Notes under the pieces: model-generated
Told to the model about the DNA's origin: nothing
Databases searched by the model: none
Seen by the model: only the letters and a program-made list of their open reading frames with translations
Shown: positions 10,808 through 22,677 of the stretch, piece by piece
How the letters are laid out: every line of letters begins with the position of its first letter
Numbering within the stretch: position 1 is the stretch's first letter
DNA from: Dermatemys mawii
Lineage: Eukaryota > Chordata > Testudines > Dermatemydidae
Reading direction: 5' to 3'
Assembly (NCBI GenBank): GCA_007922305.1
Contig: ML677373.1
Location: 14,266,016 to 14,330,015 of the forward strand
DNA length: 64,000 nucleotides
Program-made: the position numbers and the translations under genes

Positions 10808-11618
10808 GTGGGCTCCTTCTTCATGATCAACCTCTGCTTAGTGGTCATTGCCACCCAGTTCTCTGAGACTAAACAGCGAGAGAGCCAGCTGATGAAGGAG
10901 CAGCGGGTTCGCTACCTATCCAATGCCAGCACGCTGGCCAGTTTTTCGGAGCCGGGTAGCTGCTATGACGAACTTCTCAAATATCTGGTTTATGTTGCCC
11001 GTAAGGCCAGCAAACAGCTGGTCAAAGGCTATAGAGAAGCAGGGTTCAAAATGGGTCTATTCTCCAGCCCAAGGAATAAGAATGGAGCCGAGAGGCAGCC
11101 CTGTAAACATCGGCAGAGGAAAAGGTCATCAGTGCACCATCTGATTCACCATCACCACCACCATCACCACCACTACCACCTGGGCAATGGGAACCTGCGG
11201 GCACCACGCGCCAGCCCCGAGATCAGCGACGTGGAAACCAGCTCACTCCACAATGGCAGCAACAGGCTCATGCTCCCTCCCACATCCTCTAATCCCCATG
11301 CTGCCTCCAACGCTGCGGCCAGCAATACAGAGTCCGTGCATAGCATCTACCATGCAGATTGCCACTTTGAGCCCATCCACTGCCGCTCATCCCTCCCTCA
11401 GCCTGGCTTGAGTTTACCCAGCCCAGAGGGGCTCCCCAGGAATGTGCTTGGCAGCAAGGTCTATCCCACTGTACACCCAAGCACCTCCCATGAGATGCCA
11501 AAAGAGAAAAACGTAGCCGATTCCACAGTGAACCCTGGGGCCAGCCCGCTAACCAACCTTAATATCCCTCCTGGGCCGTACAGCACCATGCACAAGCTCC
11601 TGGAGACCCAGAGTACTG
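10808..11618 (+). CDS. CACNA1G: CACNA1G exon 8: IS6 end and I-II linker
   Basis: This is the longest exon in the window (811 bases). It finishes IS6 ([19 protein letters not shown]) and enters the cytoplasmic I-II linker. The proximal part ([19 protein letters not shown] through [19 protein letters not shown]) matches the helix-loop-helix region known in Cav3 channels as the gating brake. A run of nine histidines at 11147-11173, followed by [17 protein letters not shown], is a Cav3.1 signature. Further conserved blocks are [25 protein letters not shown] and [18 protein letters not shown]. The exon starts in phase 0 after tttag and ends with one base (G) of a Gly codon. The donor gtgagt is at 11619. 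If that donor is not used, the frame closes after the residues GECWS. Confidence 0.96.
11147..11173 (+). repeat. CACNA1G: Poly-histidine tract in the I-II linker
   Basis: Nine consecutive His codons mix CAC and CAT. Tyr-His follows at 11174-11179, and the upstream VHHLI brings the local histidine count to 12. The mixed codons suggest protein-level conservation rather than recent repeat slippage. Mammalian Cav3.1 and Cav3.2 carry a similar tract. Confidence 0.9.
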
Positions 11619-11711
11619 GTGAGTGCTGGAGCTGAGGCTCAGCCGTTGGTTGCATTCCAGAAATAAGACCTAAGTCCTCATTTTTTTTTTCTCTCCGCTG
11701 AATCTTTCCAG

Positions 11712-11756
11712 GATTCTTTTCAGTCCACAGTACAGAGACAGGAACTGGCTTCCCAG
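11712..11756 (+). CDS. CACNA1G: Candidate 45-base cassette exon in the I-II linker
   Basis: A strong pyrimidine tract (ten T then ctctccgctg) and the acceptor ctttccag at 11704-11711 precede a 45-base open segment. It is followed by the donor CAG|gtaagg at 11757. Exon 8 ends with one base of a Gly codon and exon 9 begins with two. The insert has the same 1-1 phase and adds 15 residues (FFSVHSTETGTGFPG, after a Gly) with no stop. The intron before it would be 93 bases, short but workable. I know of no described CACNA1G exon here, so inclusion in mRNA is inference from splice sites and phase alone. Confidence 0.45.
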
Positions 11757-12184
11757 GTAAGGCCAAGTCAGAATCTTCCTGCCCGCAAAATGCATCCCGA
11801 GTTCAGAACCTGTGAGGAAGCCTCTGCTTCCCAGCTTTGAGTCAGCAAAGACCTAGGGCAATGGACTATCAGGAAATCTGTGTTTTTCATAAGAGTCTGT
11901 CTCGCCTGGTTCTTCTCCCCCATCCCCTTGACCACTTCAGATCACAGCATTTCCTAATCCAACTAGAGCTGGGCCCAAGCCACAACGTGCAGATCTGGAC
12001 CTCAGCTTGCCCAAAGCGCAGGGGTGTTTTGGCCCATCGCTAGGGAGAACACTGCCCTCAGTGCTGGCTGTACTGCCCACTCTCTGGTGTTCGGTTTGGG
12101 TTTGGATAGCTGTCTCTCTAGGGGCTTATATTGCTCCCCATTACAGTAGTATCAGAGTGCCTCTCAGATTGGAAAGACTTTATC

Positions 12185-12430
12185 CTCATAAGGTGCCCGT
12201 GAGTATGGTTATCCCCATTTTACAGAGAGGGAACTGAGGCTCAGAGAGATTCCGGGCCTGATTTTCTGAGGTTCTGATCCCCTACGATTAATTCAAGGCA
12301 ATGACAACTGCCGAGGCTCAGTGTGTTTGAAAGCCAGCCCCTAAGTGACTGACTCAGAATCTCGCCAGAAGTCTGCGGCAGAGCCAGAAACTGAACCAAC
12401 CTCTCCTGAATCCCAGTCTAAGACCTTCCC
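12185..12430 (-). mobile_element. MIR SINE, antisense
   Basis: gttatccccattttacagag followed by gaactgaggctcagagagatt is the reverse complement of the MIR core. The distal part (gcagagccagaaactgaacc, tcccagtctaagacc) fits the rest of MIR. It is diverged. Confidence 0.65.
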
Positions 12431-13600
12431 TGTACGGCACTCCTTCCCCCTTTACATCCTGGGGGTTGGGAACATCGCCAGATCTCGTTCAAACTCTCTC
12501 AGCCTCTAGGGTCTAGAAATCCTTCTAGCAGAAGCTTTTTGGCATGTCCACTTTATATAAAACAAAACAAAACAAAACCCAAAAACAATGGCCTTTCACT
12601 CTGTTTTAACCTTTCCAGTTCATCCTCCTGACTGGAAGTGGATATGGCTTTCTAGTTTTTCCAGAACCCCAAAAGCGATTTGAGTTGTGCTCTGAAAATG
12701 GGCAAAGGTTTTGGGGGTGGGGGCAGGAGAGAGTGGTTTTTATTTCACCTAACCATGTCCCGCCTGTACTGTCAAGTGAAGGAACCATCTGTCAGCTGGG
12801 AGCTGCCATTGTGAGGAACGATTTGAGAATCATATGTTTAGGGGGAAGCTGGTAATTCTGAAATATCAGCAAACAGCAGGAGCTCTCTGGCTGCCACACT
12901 GTCTCTAATTACAATGCCTAACCTCCAAGTTCTGGAGGAGCTGATTACTTTCAGTTAGCCCTAATAGCCAATGGTATAATGAGGTGGTAAGAATCCCATG
13001 GCTGGTGAAAATGTCTCACTGTGGGCAGCAGAAAACGACTTAGTATGTAAAGGGAAGACACCTGGAGTATAATGTTTCTGCATGGCCCTCTTTAACCTGC
13101 TTGGGACGTGCAGTATCCAAGGGTTGGGGGAATGTAAGCAACGGGAGTTTATAAGAGATTAATTCGTGACATTGGGAGAGGCTCAGAACCGGTATCAGGC
13201 TGTGTTATTTATTTATCTGCTGTAATATCCGCTATGCGCTTGCTAATCACTTCCAAAGGACAGTTCCTGACCTGAGGATCCTTTTTGGACGGACTCTCAG
13301 GCCTGACTAACCTCCTCTGATAGCCCAGCTGGGGATCAGCTGACTAGCCCCAGCTGCCTTAGCCTTTCCCCTCTTAAAGGGCCAGTGATGTGACAAGGAG
13401 TAAGACTATAACTTATGTCTGGCCTTCATGCAGACTTAGGGACCAGGCTGACTCCTGTCAGCCTGTATAAGGAAGAGCTAGACAGAGTGTGTCACATGGT
13501 AATAAAATGAATGAGGAGTTCCCATTATTTGAATCCTTAGCTCCCCTGACCCAGCATGCAGGGAACAGATTCCTCATTCCTTGGCTTATTTGTGTTTTAG

Positions 13601-13965
13601 GTGCCTGTCAAAGTTCTTGCAAGATTTCTAGCCAGTGTGGGAAACTGGACAGTGGCTCCTGCAACCCAGACAGCTGCCCCTACTGCATCAAGACTCTGGC
13701 TCGTGACCTTGAGCTCACGGACAATGAGACAGCGGACTCGGACAGTGAGGGGGTATATGAATTCACCCAGGACGCCCACTACAGCGACCAGAGGGACCCT
13801 CAGCGAGGGAAAACCAGGGGCAGAAAAACCAGCCAAATCCTGGCTTTCTGGAACGTGGTGTGTGAGACGTTCCAGAAGATCGTGGACAGCAAGTACTTTG
13901 GCCGAGGGATCATGATTGCCATTCTGATCAACACCCTCAGCATGGGGATTGAGTACCACGAGCAG
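13601..13965 (+). CDS. CACNA1G: CACNA1G exon 9: distal I-II linker and IIS1
   Basis: The first two bases complete Gly, and the frame continues [12 protein letters not shown], then [12 protein letters not shown]. This is a cysteine-rich block of the distal linker that is conserved in Cav3.1. An acidic stretch ([19 protein letters not shown]) follows, and then the cytoplasmic approach and IIS1 helix ([23 protein letters not shown]). SKYFGRG is the Cav3.1 form (SKYFSRG in Cav3.2). The exon ends on a whole Gln codon (YHEQ), with donor gtgagc at 13966. It is 365 bases long, consistent with two leading bases plus 121 codons. Confidence 0.96.
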
Positions 13966-14934
13966 GTGAGCAGAGCCCATTCTGTGTTGTATGGAGGCTA
14001 GCTAGACACTCCCTGGAGACTTCATTAGCAGTCTTCTCCTGCTGTCATAGCCTTCTGGAGGGGAATATTTTTACCATGAGCCACGTGATTAGCCTTGATC
14101 CCTGCTTAGTTGCTTGCCAGGCCTGGCTGTGTTTTTACTAATTGCTGTTCAATGACGCTTCCTTTTTGCGTTCGCTAGTGATGGAGCCGTCGTTTGGTGA
14201 GGAGGATAGGGAGCCTTTTGCCTCTGTGTTGCTGGTTTGAATTCAGCCCAGGCTGGTGGACATAAAAGCTGACCCCATGTGATGGTTGTTTGGGGGCCTA
14301 CGTGAAATGAAGCTGATGGGAATTAGGCCATGTCCCGGTGAGCGGGTGTCCTCATTGTAGAAAAACCAAACCACTCCCAAACCAGCACACAATAATGCTC
14401 TTGTTGGCTCTCTCAGCAAGAGGCTGTGTATTTCATGGGCCCTGGCGGCTGAGCTATCTCCTATCCTTAGTGGTGGCTTCTCCTGGTCAGACCTTTTGCC
14501 AGGACACCCTGGGAAATCTCAGTCTACAGCTACTTTTGCTGTAACTGGACTGTGCCTGCAGAGAGAACTCCGGGGCCTGTCTATCTGGCACCATTCATGG
14601 GTGCTTATCACGTTAGGTCTGTTACATGCAAGTACACACATTGTCCCAGTCTAATGCTTACTCCTAAACCCCTGCCCTGATCAGGCCAGGTAGTGCTCCA
14701 TTCCCATGGTGAATCTCTTCTTTGCGAGTAACTTCCACACAGGCATTGTAGCCCTGTGAGTCAGTGGCAGCGCCTCCTTCCAATACCCTCACTAGGACAT
14801 TCAGAACTGTTCAGATGGAAGGGATGAGACGCTTGTGGCCTGACTCTCATTTACAGTCAATGTAGAGGGTCCTTACTGAAAATGAGGGATTTTAGTTCTC
14901 TTGCAGTATGCTCCAGCTTCCCTTCTTTAAAACA

Positions 14935-14995
14935 TACAATATCAGGGTTGGAAGGGACCTCAGGAGGTCATCTAGTCCAACCCCCAAATGACTTC
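14935..14995 (-). mobile_element. CR1 3'-end fragment, antisense
   Basis: atcagggttggaagggacct followed by caggaggtcatctagtccaa is the reverse complement of the CR1 3' region, the same as at 55212-55460. Only about 60 bases remain. Confidence 0.8.
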
Positions 14996-15394
14996 GGCTC
15001 TTCCTCAGACCAATAGCGATGGAGGATCCGTACTACAGGATCTCATAGCCATTTGGTGGCCTCAACCAACATTCTTGGTGGATACATCACAAAAAACCCA
15101 GAGCCCAAGCCATAAAGTTCCAGTGAAGCCATCCCCAAAAGTCTGGGGTTTTGGATCAGGCCCATCCCAACTAGTACCCCTTGCTGGCAATCTCAACCAA
15201 GAGGCCAAAGGCTGAGCTAACTGGTGGAGCTCCCACTGGCAGGGCTGTGCGCCGATGCTTGCATTGCTTGTGCTGTTCCTGTCCAGGAGACAAGCAGATA
15301 GCCTCACTTTTAGGCTAGCACGGCAATCCCAGTAACGTTGCCCAGGGCCAATAGACTTCGGGGTTAAAGCAGCAGTCAGCACATCCCTCGACCC

Positions 15395-15510
15395 ACATCA
15401 CTTCCCGGAGCCCCCATTGGCCTGGAACAGCAAACCGTGGCCAGTGGGAGCTTCAATCAGCCGAACCTGCAGACCTTGCAGGTAAACAAACTGATCCCTG
15501 CTCTAACCCA
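15395..15510. mobile_element. hAT-like transposon fragment
   Basis: gcccccattggcctggaaca, cgtggccagtgggagctt and gcaggtaaacaaactg are hallmark words of GC-rich non-autonomous hAT elements that I associate with turtles. The copy ends near gatccctgctctaa. It is truncated, and its left border is unclear. Confidence 0.55.
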
Positions 15511-16648
15511 TTGCCTCATACACCCTAGTCCCTGAAGGCAAGAGGCTTCTTGGCCATGATACACATATCTAGTCCCCATAGCTACTCTTTAAGAGGCTAA
15601 GATGCTGCCATGTTCTTCTCCTCTGGTACACTGAGGTCCTGGCTTTGAAAAAGATCTCCACTCAGTCCCTGGTTTTTCACCGCAAGTGATGTAGCTGCAA
15701 ACAATGTCATGCCTTGTTTGGTGGGTGCATTGTATGACACGTAGACATCTAAGCACCTGATATCACCTCTTCTGAAAATTAGGCCCTGATTGTATTACCC
15801 AGGTGCATGTGCACACAGGCCTGACTGGTGGGTTATTGTAGGTGAGTTCTGTGTTGACTTTTGGTAGAAGAGCTTAGCTGGATCTGCGCTTACGCCTAAT
15901 AAAACCCTTGTTACCGTAGGTCTCTCGTTAGACAAGTTGCTGGAGGAATGTACGGTAGCCAACAGCCCTCCACTGATACAGGACAGAGAGATGTGTTCTG
16001 ATAGTGAGGTTCTTTCCATTTATTCCTCTAACTAGTGATGCACAGGATGTTTCCAGGACATCAGAACTGTGTAGAACAGTTCCTGTCCTATGGCCAGTGT
16101 TTCCTGGGAACTCCCCTGCACTTTGAGCCTTTATTGTTTACTCTTCTCTTTTTCTGACATGTTTCTTATTTGTGTAGTCACTTGCAGTTGGATACAAAGG
16201 CATTTCTTCCACTGTTTATAGCTCTCCATGTCAGCACGGTAGTTGCGAACTCAGCAGACATAATTCCAGATTCCAGTGTCCTCCTGTGGTATTAACGCAT
16301 CAGTGGCTAAACACTAGGAAGACTCAGACCCACTCAGTGTGCTAAATGTGTCCCTTCAAACCAGCACATTCTTTCTGAAGTCTTAATACAATATGGCTGG
16401 CTAACCTTTGTTTTCAGTATGTATTAAATGGAGATGCACTCTGTAGTCTTACAGGTAGGATTAGTCCCGTGCTGTTTCACCTTCAGTTGATGACCTTACT
16501 GGAATATTTCTGTATTGCTGAGAGAGAAATTGTCTGATGGTATTGGAGACTCGTCATTCTTTTATTAATATCTGGGAATTGTGTCGTAAGAACCTGGGGG
16601 TCAAAATAAAGAAAAGGATGGAAAGTTCATATTTTCCATTTTGATAGA

Positions 16649-17215
16649 TGAACATAAGAACGATCATACTTGGTCAGACCAAATGATCCATCTAGCCCAG
16701 TATCTTGTCTTCTGACAGTGGCCAATGCTAGGTGCTTCAGAGGGAGTGGACAACAGGTAATCATCAAGTTGCCCATTCCCAGCTTCTGGCAAACAGATGC
16801 TAGGGACACCATCCCTGCCCATCCTGGCTAATAGCCATTGGTGGATCTATCCTCCATGAACTTATCTAGTTGTTTTTTGAACCTCATTATACTCTTGGCC
16901 TTCACATCCTCTGGCAGAGTTCTACAGGTTGATTATTCGTTGTGTGAAGAAATACTTCATTTTGTTTGTTTCAAAACTGCTTCCTATTAATTTCATTTGG
17001 TCACCCCTAGTTCTTGTGTTATGAGAAGGAGTAAATAACACTTCCTTATTTACTTTCTCTGCACCAGTCATGATTTTATAGACCTCTATCATATCCCCGC
17101 CCCTTAGTTGTCTCTTTTCCAAGCAGAAAAGTCCCAGTCTTATTAATCTCTCCTCATATGGAAGCTGTTCCATACCCCTAATCATTTTTGTCGCCCTTTT
17201 CTGAGCCTTTTGCAA
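16649..17215 (-). mobile_element. CR1 retrotransposon 3' part, antisense
   Basis: Read on the minus strand, this carries the C-terminal end of the CR1 ORF2: [41 protein letters not shown] and related phrases. A 3' segment follows, running to about 16649. CR1 is the main non-LTR retrotransposon of birds, turtles and crocodilians. The copy is 5'-truncated and not intact. A 97-residue stretch (17215-16922) stays open. Confidence 0.88.
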
Positions 17216-18589
17216 TTAAAGGTAAAGACAGAAATGTCGTCCATATATAAATCTATTATTTTGGTCTTATTCCATTGGAAACAGCTAAGGGCTGATTCAC
17301 CAAGTTCATTGCCCATAGTAAGTTGCACCTTTAAAATTTGCCCATGCAAATGCAATTTTTGTGTGTGCGACAGGGTGCCCGCACAAATTTGGCACCCTCC
17401 TCTGGAGCGTTTCTCTCTAAAGCTCTTCCAGTCCCTTGAATGTGCAGTTTTATTTTTAGTGCTGGTGGAAATGCTGCTTAATCCAAACAATAGATCCCTG
17501 GTCTTGAGGAAAGGAAGATCCTAGGAAAGCTACTTCTGCTAGAGTAGCACATAAGACACTCCTGTAGACTCATCCTCACTGAAACTATGTTGGACCAAAG
17601 GCAGCATGGAAATGTCACCTACTCTGAGACTGTATTCAAGCAAGACCACCACTGTTCTTACACCTGTTTTAGAGGAAGTGCAAGCATCATCTGGGGAGGG
17701 TTACCAGTTTGTTCCTTCCCATATTTGCCCCCAGGAGGTCACAGCCATTCATCCCTCCTTCCCTTTGTCTGCCATTAAAAATGATTGACCTTGTCAGTGC
17801 CAGTGTTGTGACTCTAAGGAGCTACCACTGTCAAAGGATACCACAGGGGGAACAAGAACAGCCCTATGGGCTCAGAGACAATTTTGAAAATCCCATAGGC
17901 TGGTAGATGGGCCCCAAAGGCTTATGAGGAGAAAGAGGTGGTAAATTATGGGTAATGAGATAAAGTTGGTAGGTAAGGGAGGGACCCCAGGGGCTGTGAC
18001 TGGAAGATTCTTTTGATGGCCTTTTTGAAACTACTTCTGTTCCCATGTACTTTCTTCCACGCACTTGGTATGAATAGTGAATCATGTTTTTATTGGTTCA
18101 TCCAATTAAAGTGGTGGCAGAGAGCAAAGAGGTGTTTTTCTGTAAACTCAAGAGGCTTATACGCTGCAGTTTCATAATCTGACAGTTATGAGACTGGGAA
18201 TTAGGACAGAGAAATGCCGGCCCAGGTCTTTCTGCAGAGATTATAAACAGCGAAACATGTTATTTTTCTTTTACCAAGTGAGATTTACAGCCTTCGCCTG
18301 AAAGTGCAAGTGATCGCCCTCACCAAATTTATCTTTGTTTGCTGATTGTTTGAAAAGAAATGAGGGGGCTTTAAGAGTACTTGACTTTATGAGTTTCCAT
18401 ATTAAGCTCGCTTGCTTATTTAATGAATATTTATGGCACAGGCTTTTCACACGTCCTGTCCTGGGTAAGCTGGGCTATATTAGGCTAAATTATCTCAGGA
18501 CATGTTTTATGGTGCCGGGTCAAAAGAATGTCACTTGGGAGGGGGGAAGTGGACACATTAATTACCAGGATTACTAGAGAGAAAGGATG

Positions 18590-18668
18590 GCCCATGGTTT
18601 AGGGCGCTGCTTTGGGACTTGGAAGACCATGTTCTGCCTAAGAAATCCCAAGTGACCTTCAGCGAGTA
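18590..18668 (+). mobile_element. MIR SINE, 5' part (split by MITE)
   Basis: The phrases gggcgctgctttgggacttgg and aagtgaccttcagcgagtaag fit MIR. The continuation (cttcccggtcggtaaaatgggg) appears at about 18890-18945, after an inserted element. Confidence 0.5.
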
Positions 18669-18675
18669 AGTTACA

Positions 18676-18892
18676 AAGGGTGCATTGACATTTGAGTTGG
18701 GCTAGAAGATTCCCGGCTTGCCTAGACACACCCATGCTAGCCGTGCCCTCAGATACGTACTCGGATGGCTAACCCAAGCCACCGCCAGTACTGCCGCAGG
18801 CACGTAGCTATTTTTAGGCACCAGCGTAAGCGGCGCTAGCATAGATATGTCTGCGGGAACTGGGAAACACACCTCAGATGAAGACGTACCCA
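18676..18892. mobile_element. MITE inserted in a MIR
   Basis: The left end aagggtgcattgacatttgag and the reverse complement of the right end (gggtacgtcttcatctgag) agree as imperfect terminal inverted repeats of about 19 bp. The interior is GC-rich and non-coding (ggcacgtagcta, aagcggcgctagcat). Confidence 0.55.
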
Positions 18893-18945
18893 CAGTCTCT
18901 TGGTGCTTCGCTTCCCGGTCGGTAAAATGGGGATAGTCCACTGCT
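18893..18945 (+). mobile_element. MIR SINE, continuation
   Basis: cttcccggtcggtaaaatgg followed by ggatagtcc matches the part of the MIR core that follows the segment ending at 18668. Confidence 0.45.
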
Positions 18946-20119
18946 GAGCTGCTTTAAAAATCTGTTTGGCTGAATCAGTTTTAAAATGAATTAGAAAATT
19001 TCCCCAGTGTAGACAGGCCCTCAGACTGTCACTCATCAACTTGCACATTACCTCTGAATTTGTACCCACACGTCTTAGCGAGTGACTAGGAATCTAAACT
19101 AGTGTCATTTGAAGGTCAGATGACCAGAAAAGAGCAGAATTGCAAGGCAACCAATGTGAGGATGTAATTTAAAGTGGCCTGCACCCTACTTGAACTCATG
19201 CCGACAGACAGCTCCACAGCCTGTAAATTACAACTAAGACTCCCTTACACTCTGGGTGGTAGGTGGTGTAAGGAACAATAGGAAGTCGAGCTAAGACTAA
19301 AGGAACCAAGTCACTGTGCACATATAATGCATGCGACAGAGCAGAGAAAGGCATCCAGGAGTTCTAAACACAAGGCCTCTCCATTTGCTAACCACTTCAG
19401 CGGCCCTTGTAAGTTTAGTAGTGCTGCGGGAGGTGGATGTTACACTTTTAAAACTATGTTCCTGCTTCCAGTAATGTCTGACATGACCCATGTGAGTGAT
19501 TCACTGATTTCCCTCAACTACTTCACATCAAACCACGCTTTGATCAGCCACTTGGAGTTCCTGCCTCTGCACTGGCATGCGGGTCAGATTAAGACCTGGA
19601 TGTTTTTAACTATGTGCATATTCCCATTTTAGAAGATCCCATTCCCCAACTGCCTTCAGGACTGTCACTATGGTTTTTGCATACTAGATCTAGTATGAAA
19701 GAGTGTTTAAGATCACATAACACTGTCCAGTGGCTGTGCGGGCCAGCCTTGGAACCTTTTCCAGATTGCTGAGTATTCTAATATGACTGGTAAATGGATT
19801 GTTTTTCCATGGAGCAATTCAACACCTATAATGGGAAGGAAACAGACCTATATAGAAAGTGGCACTGTACACTTCAAAGCTCTGCACCTGTAGGAACTTT
19901 AAAGAATGACTGAGTTTATAGGAAGTTTTTATGGCCTTAGGCACGCAAACCTAAGTAGTATATGTATGTGCATGCCAGTGAATGTATTCAACAGCAGTAC
20001 TGGATAGTGTTGAGTGTGTTTCAGTTGATTTCAACCAACAGTAGGCATGTAATGTAGAATGTTTTAATGTATTCTGCTAGTTGTATTTTTCTTATTTATT
20101 TGTAGCCACATTGTACTAG

Positions 20120-20480
20120 AACTGTGTGAAAGTTTTTGGCCAAAACTACTTTTTATCAAAAAATGCAAATTCAGGTCAACCAAACCATTTCCTGAATTCA
20201 TGTCAAATTTCCTGAATTATTTCAGTGGGGGGAAGGGAAGAAAATCAACATTTTGAAGGAGGGAAAATCAGAAATTTTCATTTCAACATTTGGAAACAAA
20301 ACCTTTCGATTTGCAATGACCTTTAATTTTGAAATTGAATTCAATTTTATTAAGTTAAAAAACCTTGAAACTCAAACATTTCAACCCCAAAATAATTTTT
20401 CTGGTATGGCCAGTGAATTGAAAAATCAATTATTTGTGCAGCTGTCCACTGTACTGTCCCTGTCCCAAAAAACTTAGTCT
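20120..20480. mobile_element. AT-rich hAT-like MITE copy
   Basis: The body has the same AT-rich composition and vocabulary (ttttggccaaaact, gaaattttcatttcaac, tgaaaaatca) as 10265-10676 and 45075-45495. The ends are poorly preserved. Confidence 0.45.
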
Positions 20481-20499
20481 AAATAGACAAGTCTGGGAA

Positions 20500-20640
20500 G
20501 GAAAACTGACGTTCAAGAAAGTAAAATAACTGACTGGAGGTCATACACTAGATCAGTGGTGCAGCTGGGACAAGAACACTGGTCTCGTGTCCTAAGCCAG
20601 CATGGCATCCACTGGACCATACTGCCTCTCAACTGTAGCT
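20500..20640 (-). mobile_element. MIR SINE fragment, antisense
   Basis: gtggtgcagctgggacaagaacac followed by cagcatggcatccactggac and actgcctctca matches the reverse-complemented 5' half of MIR. It is diverged. Confidence 0.45.
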
Positions 20641-21863
20641 ATGTACATGTACTCCTGTATGTATGGGTGTGTTGTATTTAAGTAACAGTAGAAGCCTATT
20701 TCGTATGTGACTGTGTACTCAGCCATCAGTAAGCATGTTTGATATAGGAATCATGTAGTGTGTGTAAGTATTCAGCTAGCAATTTGTGTTTATCATTATA
20801 CGTATCTTAGTTTGCAATATGTGTATATTCTGCGTGGGCGTGAGGACATATCTGTGTATCCACATAATGTGGCTGTAAGTATGTGTCCCACACTTCACTT
20901 TCTCATCTCTGTAATGTAAATAGATGTCAGGATGCTGGGTGACAGCAGAAAAGGGAAGGTTTGTTTTCAGGGAGGATCTTGACAAATCACTAGATTGTCA
21001 AGAGGCGCGCTAGTTAAAGCTGCTTTTGCTCTTTCTCCTGTTTGTTAAGCTTGTTAGTGTTCCAGCCAACATCAAAATCTGAAATCTCAGCAAAACGGTC
21101 TTTCGAGAAGCTCACCTTCTCCATGGAAGGAAAGGGCTGTCAGTTACCTGCAGGCATAGCATGATGTATGATTCAGTCCTGACCAGGCTCACTTAGTGTG
21201 GAAGAACAGAAATGCCGGTTGCTCATGGGGATGAATGGGGCTTGTGACCACTTTAAGGACTTGCTGGCTGTTCCTCATGGGGAAATTTGACCAGCTCACT
21301 GTAAAGCTGAATAACCTTCAGCTCTCTAGACTCATGTTAACAGTTTCAGTGCACTAAGGGAACTAAAGTCCTGAATGCCCAGGATCACACAATGAATATT
21401 CACAGTGCATCAGCACTGTGTATCAAACTGGTTAAAGAGAATCTGCACCACTGCAATCACAATCCGGCTTTCCCATATCAAATCAGGATATGTAATGTAT
21501 GATTCTCTGCCTCCGTAAGGGACAAGACGCCTGGTTTGAAAAGAGGACCCCTGATATGTTGGGAATAAATCAATCTGAAGGTCGGATTGACAGAGCTAAG
21601 AGAACCATTGGGAGGCCCTGTGGGGACCTGATGAATAAGGCTATGATTTTGTCAATCTAAACTTTCCAAAATTCCAGTTTGCTCAGATCTGGGGCTTGTT
21701 ATAATCACTATTGATCTAGAAGTTCAGAAGTGTCCAGATCAGGAAAGGAAAAGCTGGTTCAGGACCATCAGTCATCTTTGTGAATTTCTTAAAGGCAAAT
21801 CAGACAAATTATAAGAGTGACTCTTTGGGACAGGGCCTTAGTATAGAAACATATAGTATACAG

Positions 21864-22137
21864 TAAGGGTACGGCTATACTACCCACCGGATCGGCAGGT
21901 AGCGCTCGATATATCGGGGATCGAGACGCGATAAATTGATCCCCGAATCGACGACTGTACTCCACCTTGGCAGGAGGAGTAAGCAGAGTCGGCGGGGGAG
22001 TGGCTATGGTCGACCCGCCGCTGTGGGGACGGCCAGGTAAGTCGAACTAAGATACTTCGACTTCAGCTACTCGAATAGCGTAGCTGAAGTTGTGTATCTT
22101 AGTTCGAACCCCTCCTCCCCAGTGTAGCCCAGCCCTA
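21864..22137 (+). mobile_element. Palindrome-bearing MITE (taagggtacg family), complete copy
   Basis: It begins taagggtacggctatacta and ends agtgtagcccagcccta. The two ends form imperfect inverted repeats of about 20 bp. Inside, 22041-22070 and 22080-22109 form a hairpin with about 25 paired bases (gaactaagatac / gtatcttagttc). It has no coding capacity. A reverse-oriented partial copy lies at 23041-23236, and a short exact piece of the left end at 22678-22705. Confidence 0.7.
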
Positions 22138-22677
22138 GGTGATTGTTCAAGAGGTGAGAGAGGGAGGCAATTGACAGCAATTTAAACAGGAACATTCCAA
22201 ATGGAGCATTATCAGCTGTTGCAATATGTTATCTGAATCCACAAAATAGCAGCATCACAAAACACAAGCGGATGTGCAAACTCAATCTGCAGAAGGCAAA
22301 AGTAATCTTCCCAGGCGCTGCGTAAGCTCATTTTAGTGTCTAGAGCTTAATTTTTAGTGCATCAAGCTGCAGGGGCTTTGAGTAGGAAACTCTACAAATG
22401 ATGTTATGTTGTCACTAGTAATGTTACTTTCATGCTGCAGAGGTTATTAGATGTATCAGCCATCTGTGCCAAGGTGTCTTAGGAAAACTTGCTGACAAAA
22501 TGCATTAAAGGGTCTATTTATTTATGTAAATAATCAAGATCAGGAGAAAATTCTGTGTAAAACTGAAACATTCCTAATTGACATTATGGAGTGTAAAGTC
22601 TGTGCAGATTGTAATCGGGGGAATAAGGGTCTCCCCCACTGCAGTAACATGAGACAAGTTAGCGACTTTGGAGGAAC

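Larger units (their letters stand above)
11619..13600 (+). other. CACNA1G: CACNA1G intron 8
   Basis: This 2.0 kb intron contains the candidate cassette exon at 11712-11756 and a MIR at about 12185-12430. The remainder, including 12500-13590, shows no element I recognise. It ends in ttttgtgttttag. Confidence 0.75.

Noticed and set aside
11619..11635. Read-through end of exon 8 (GECWS then stop)
   Set aside because: It arises only if the consensus gtgagt donor is ignored. Exon 9 completes the split Gly codon exactly as in mammals.
16922..17215. 97-residue minus-strand frame
   Set aside because: It is the C-terminal remnant of CR1 ORF2 in a truncated antisense copy, covered by the mobile-element entry.
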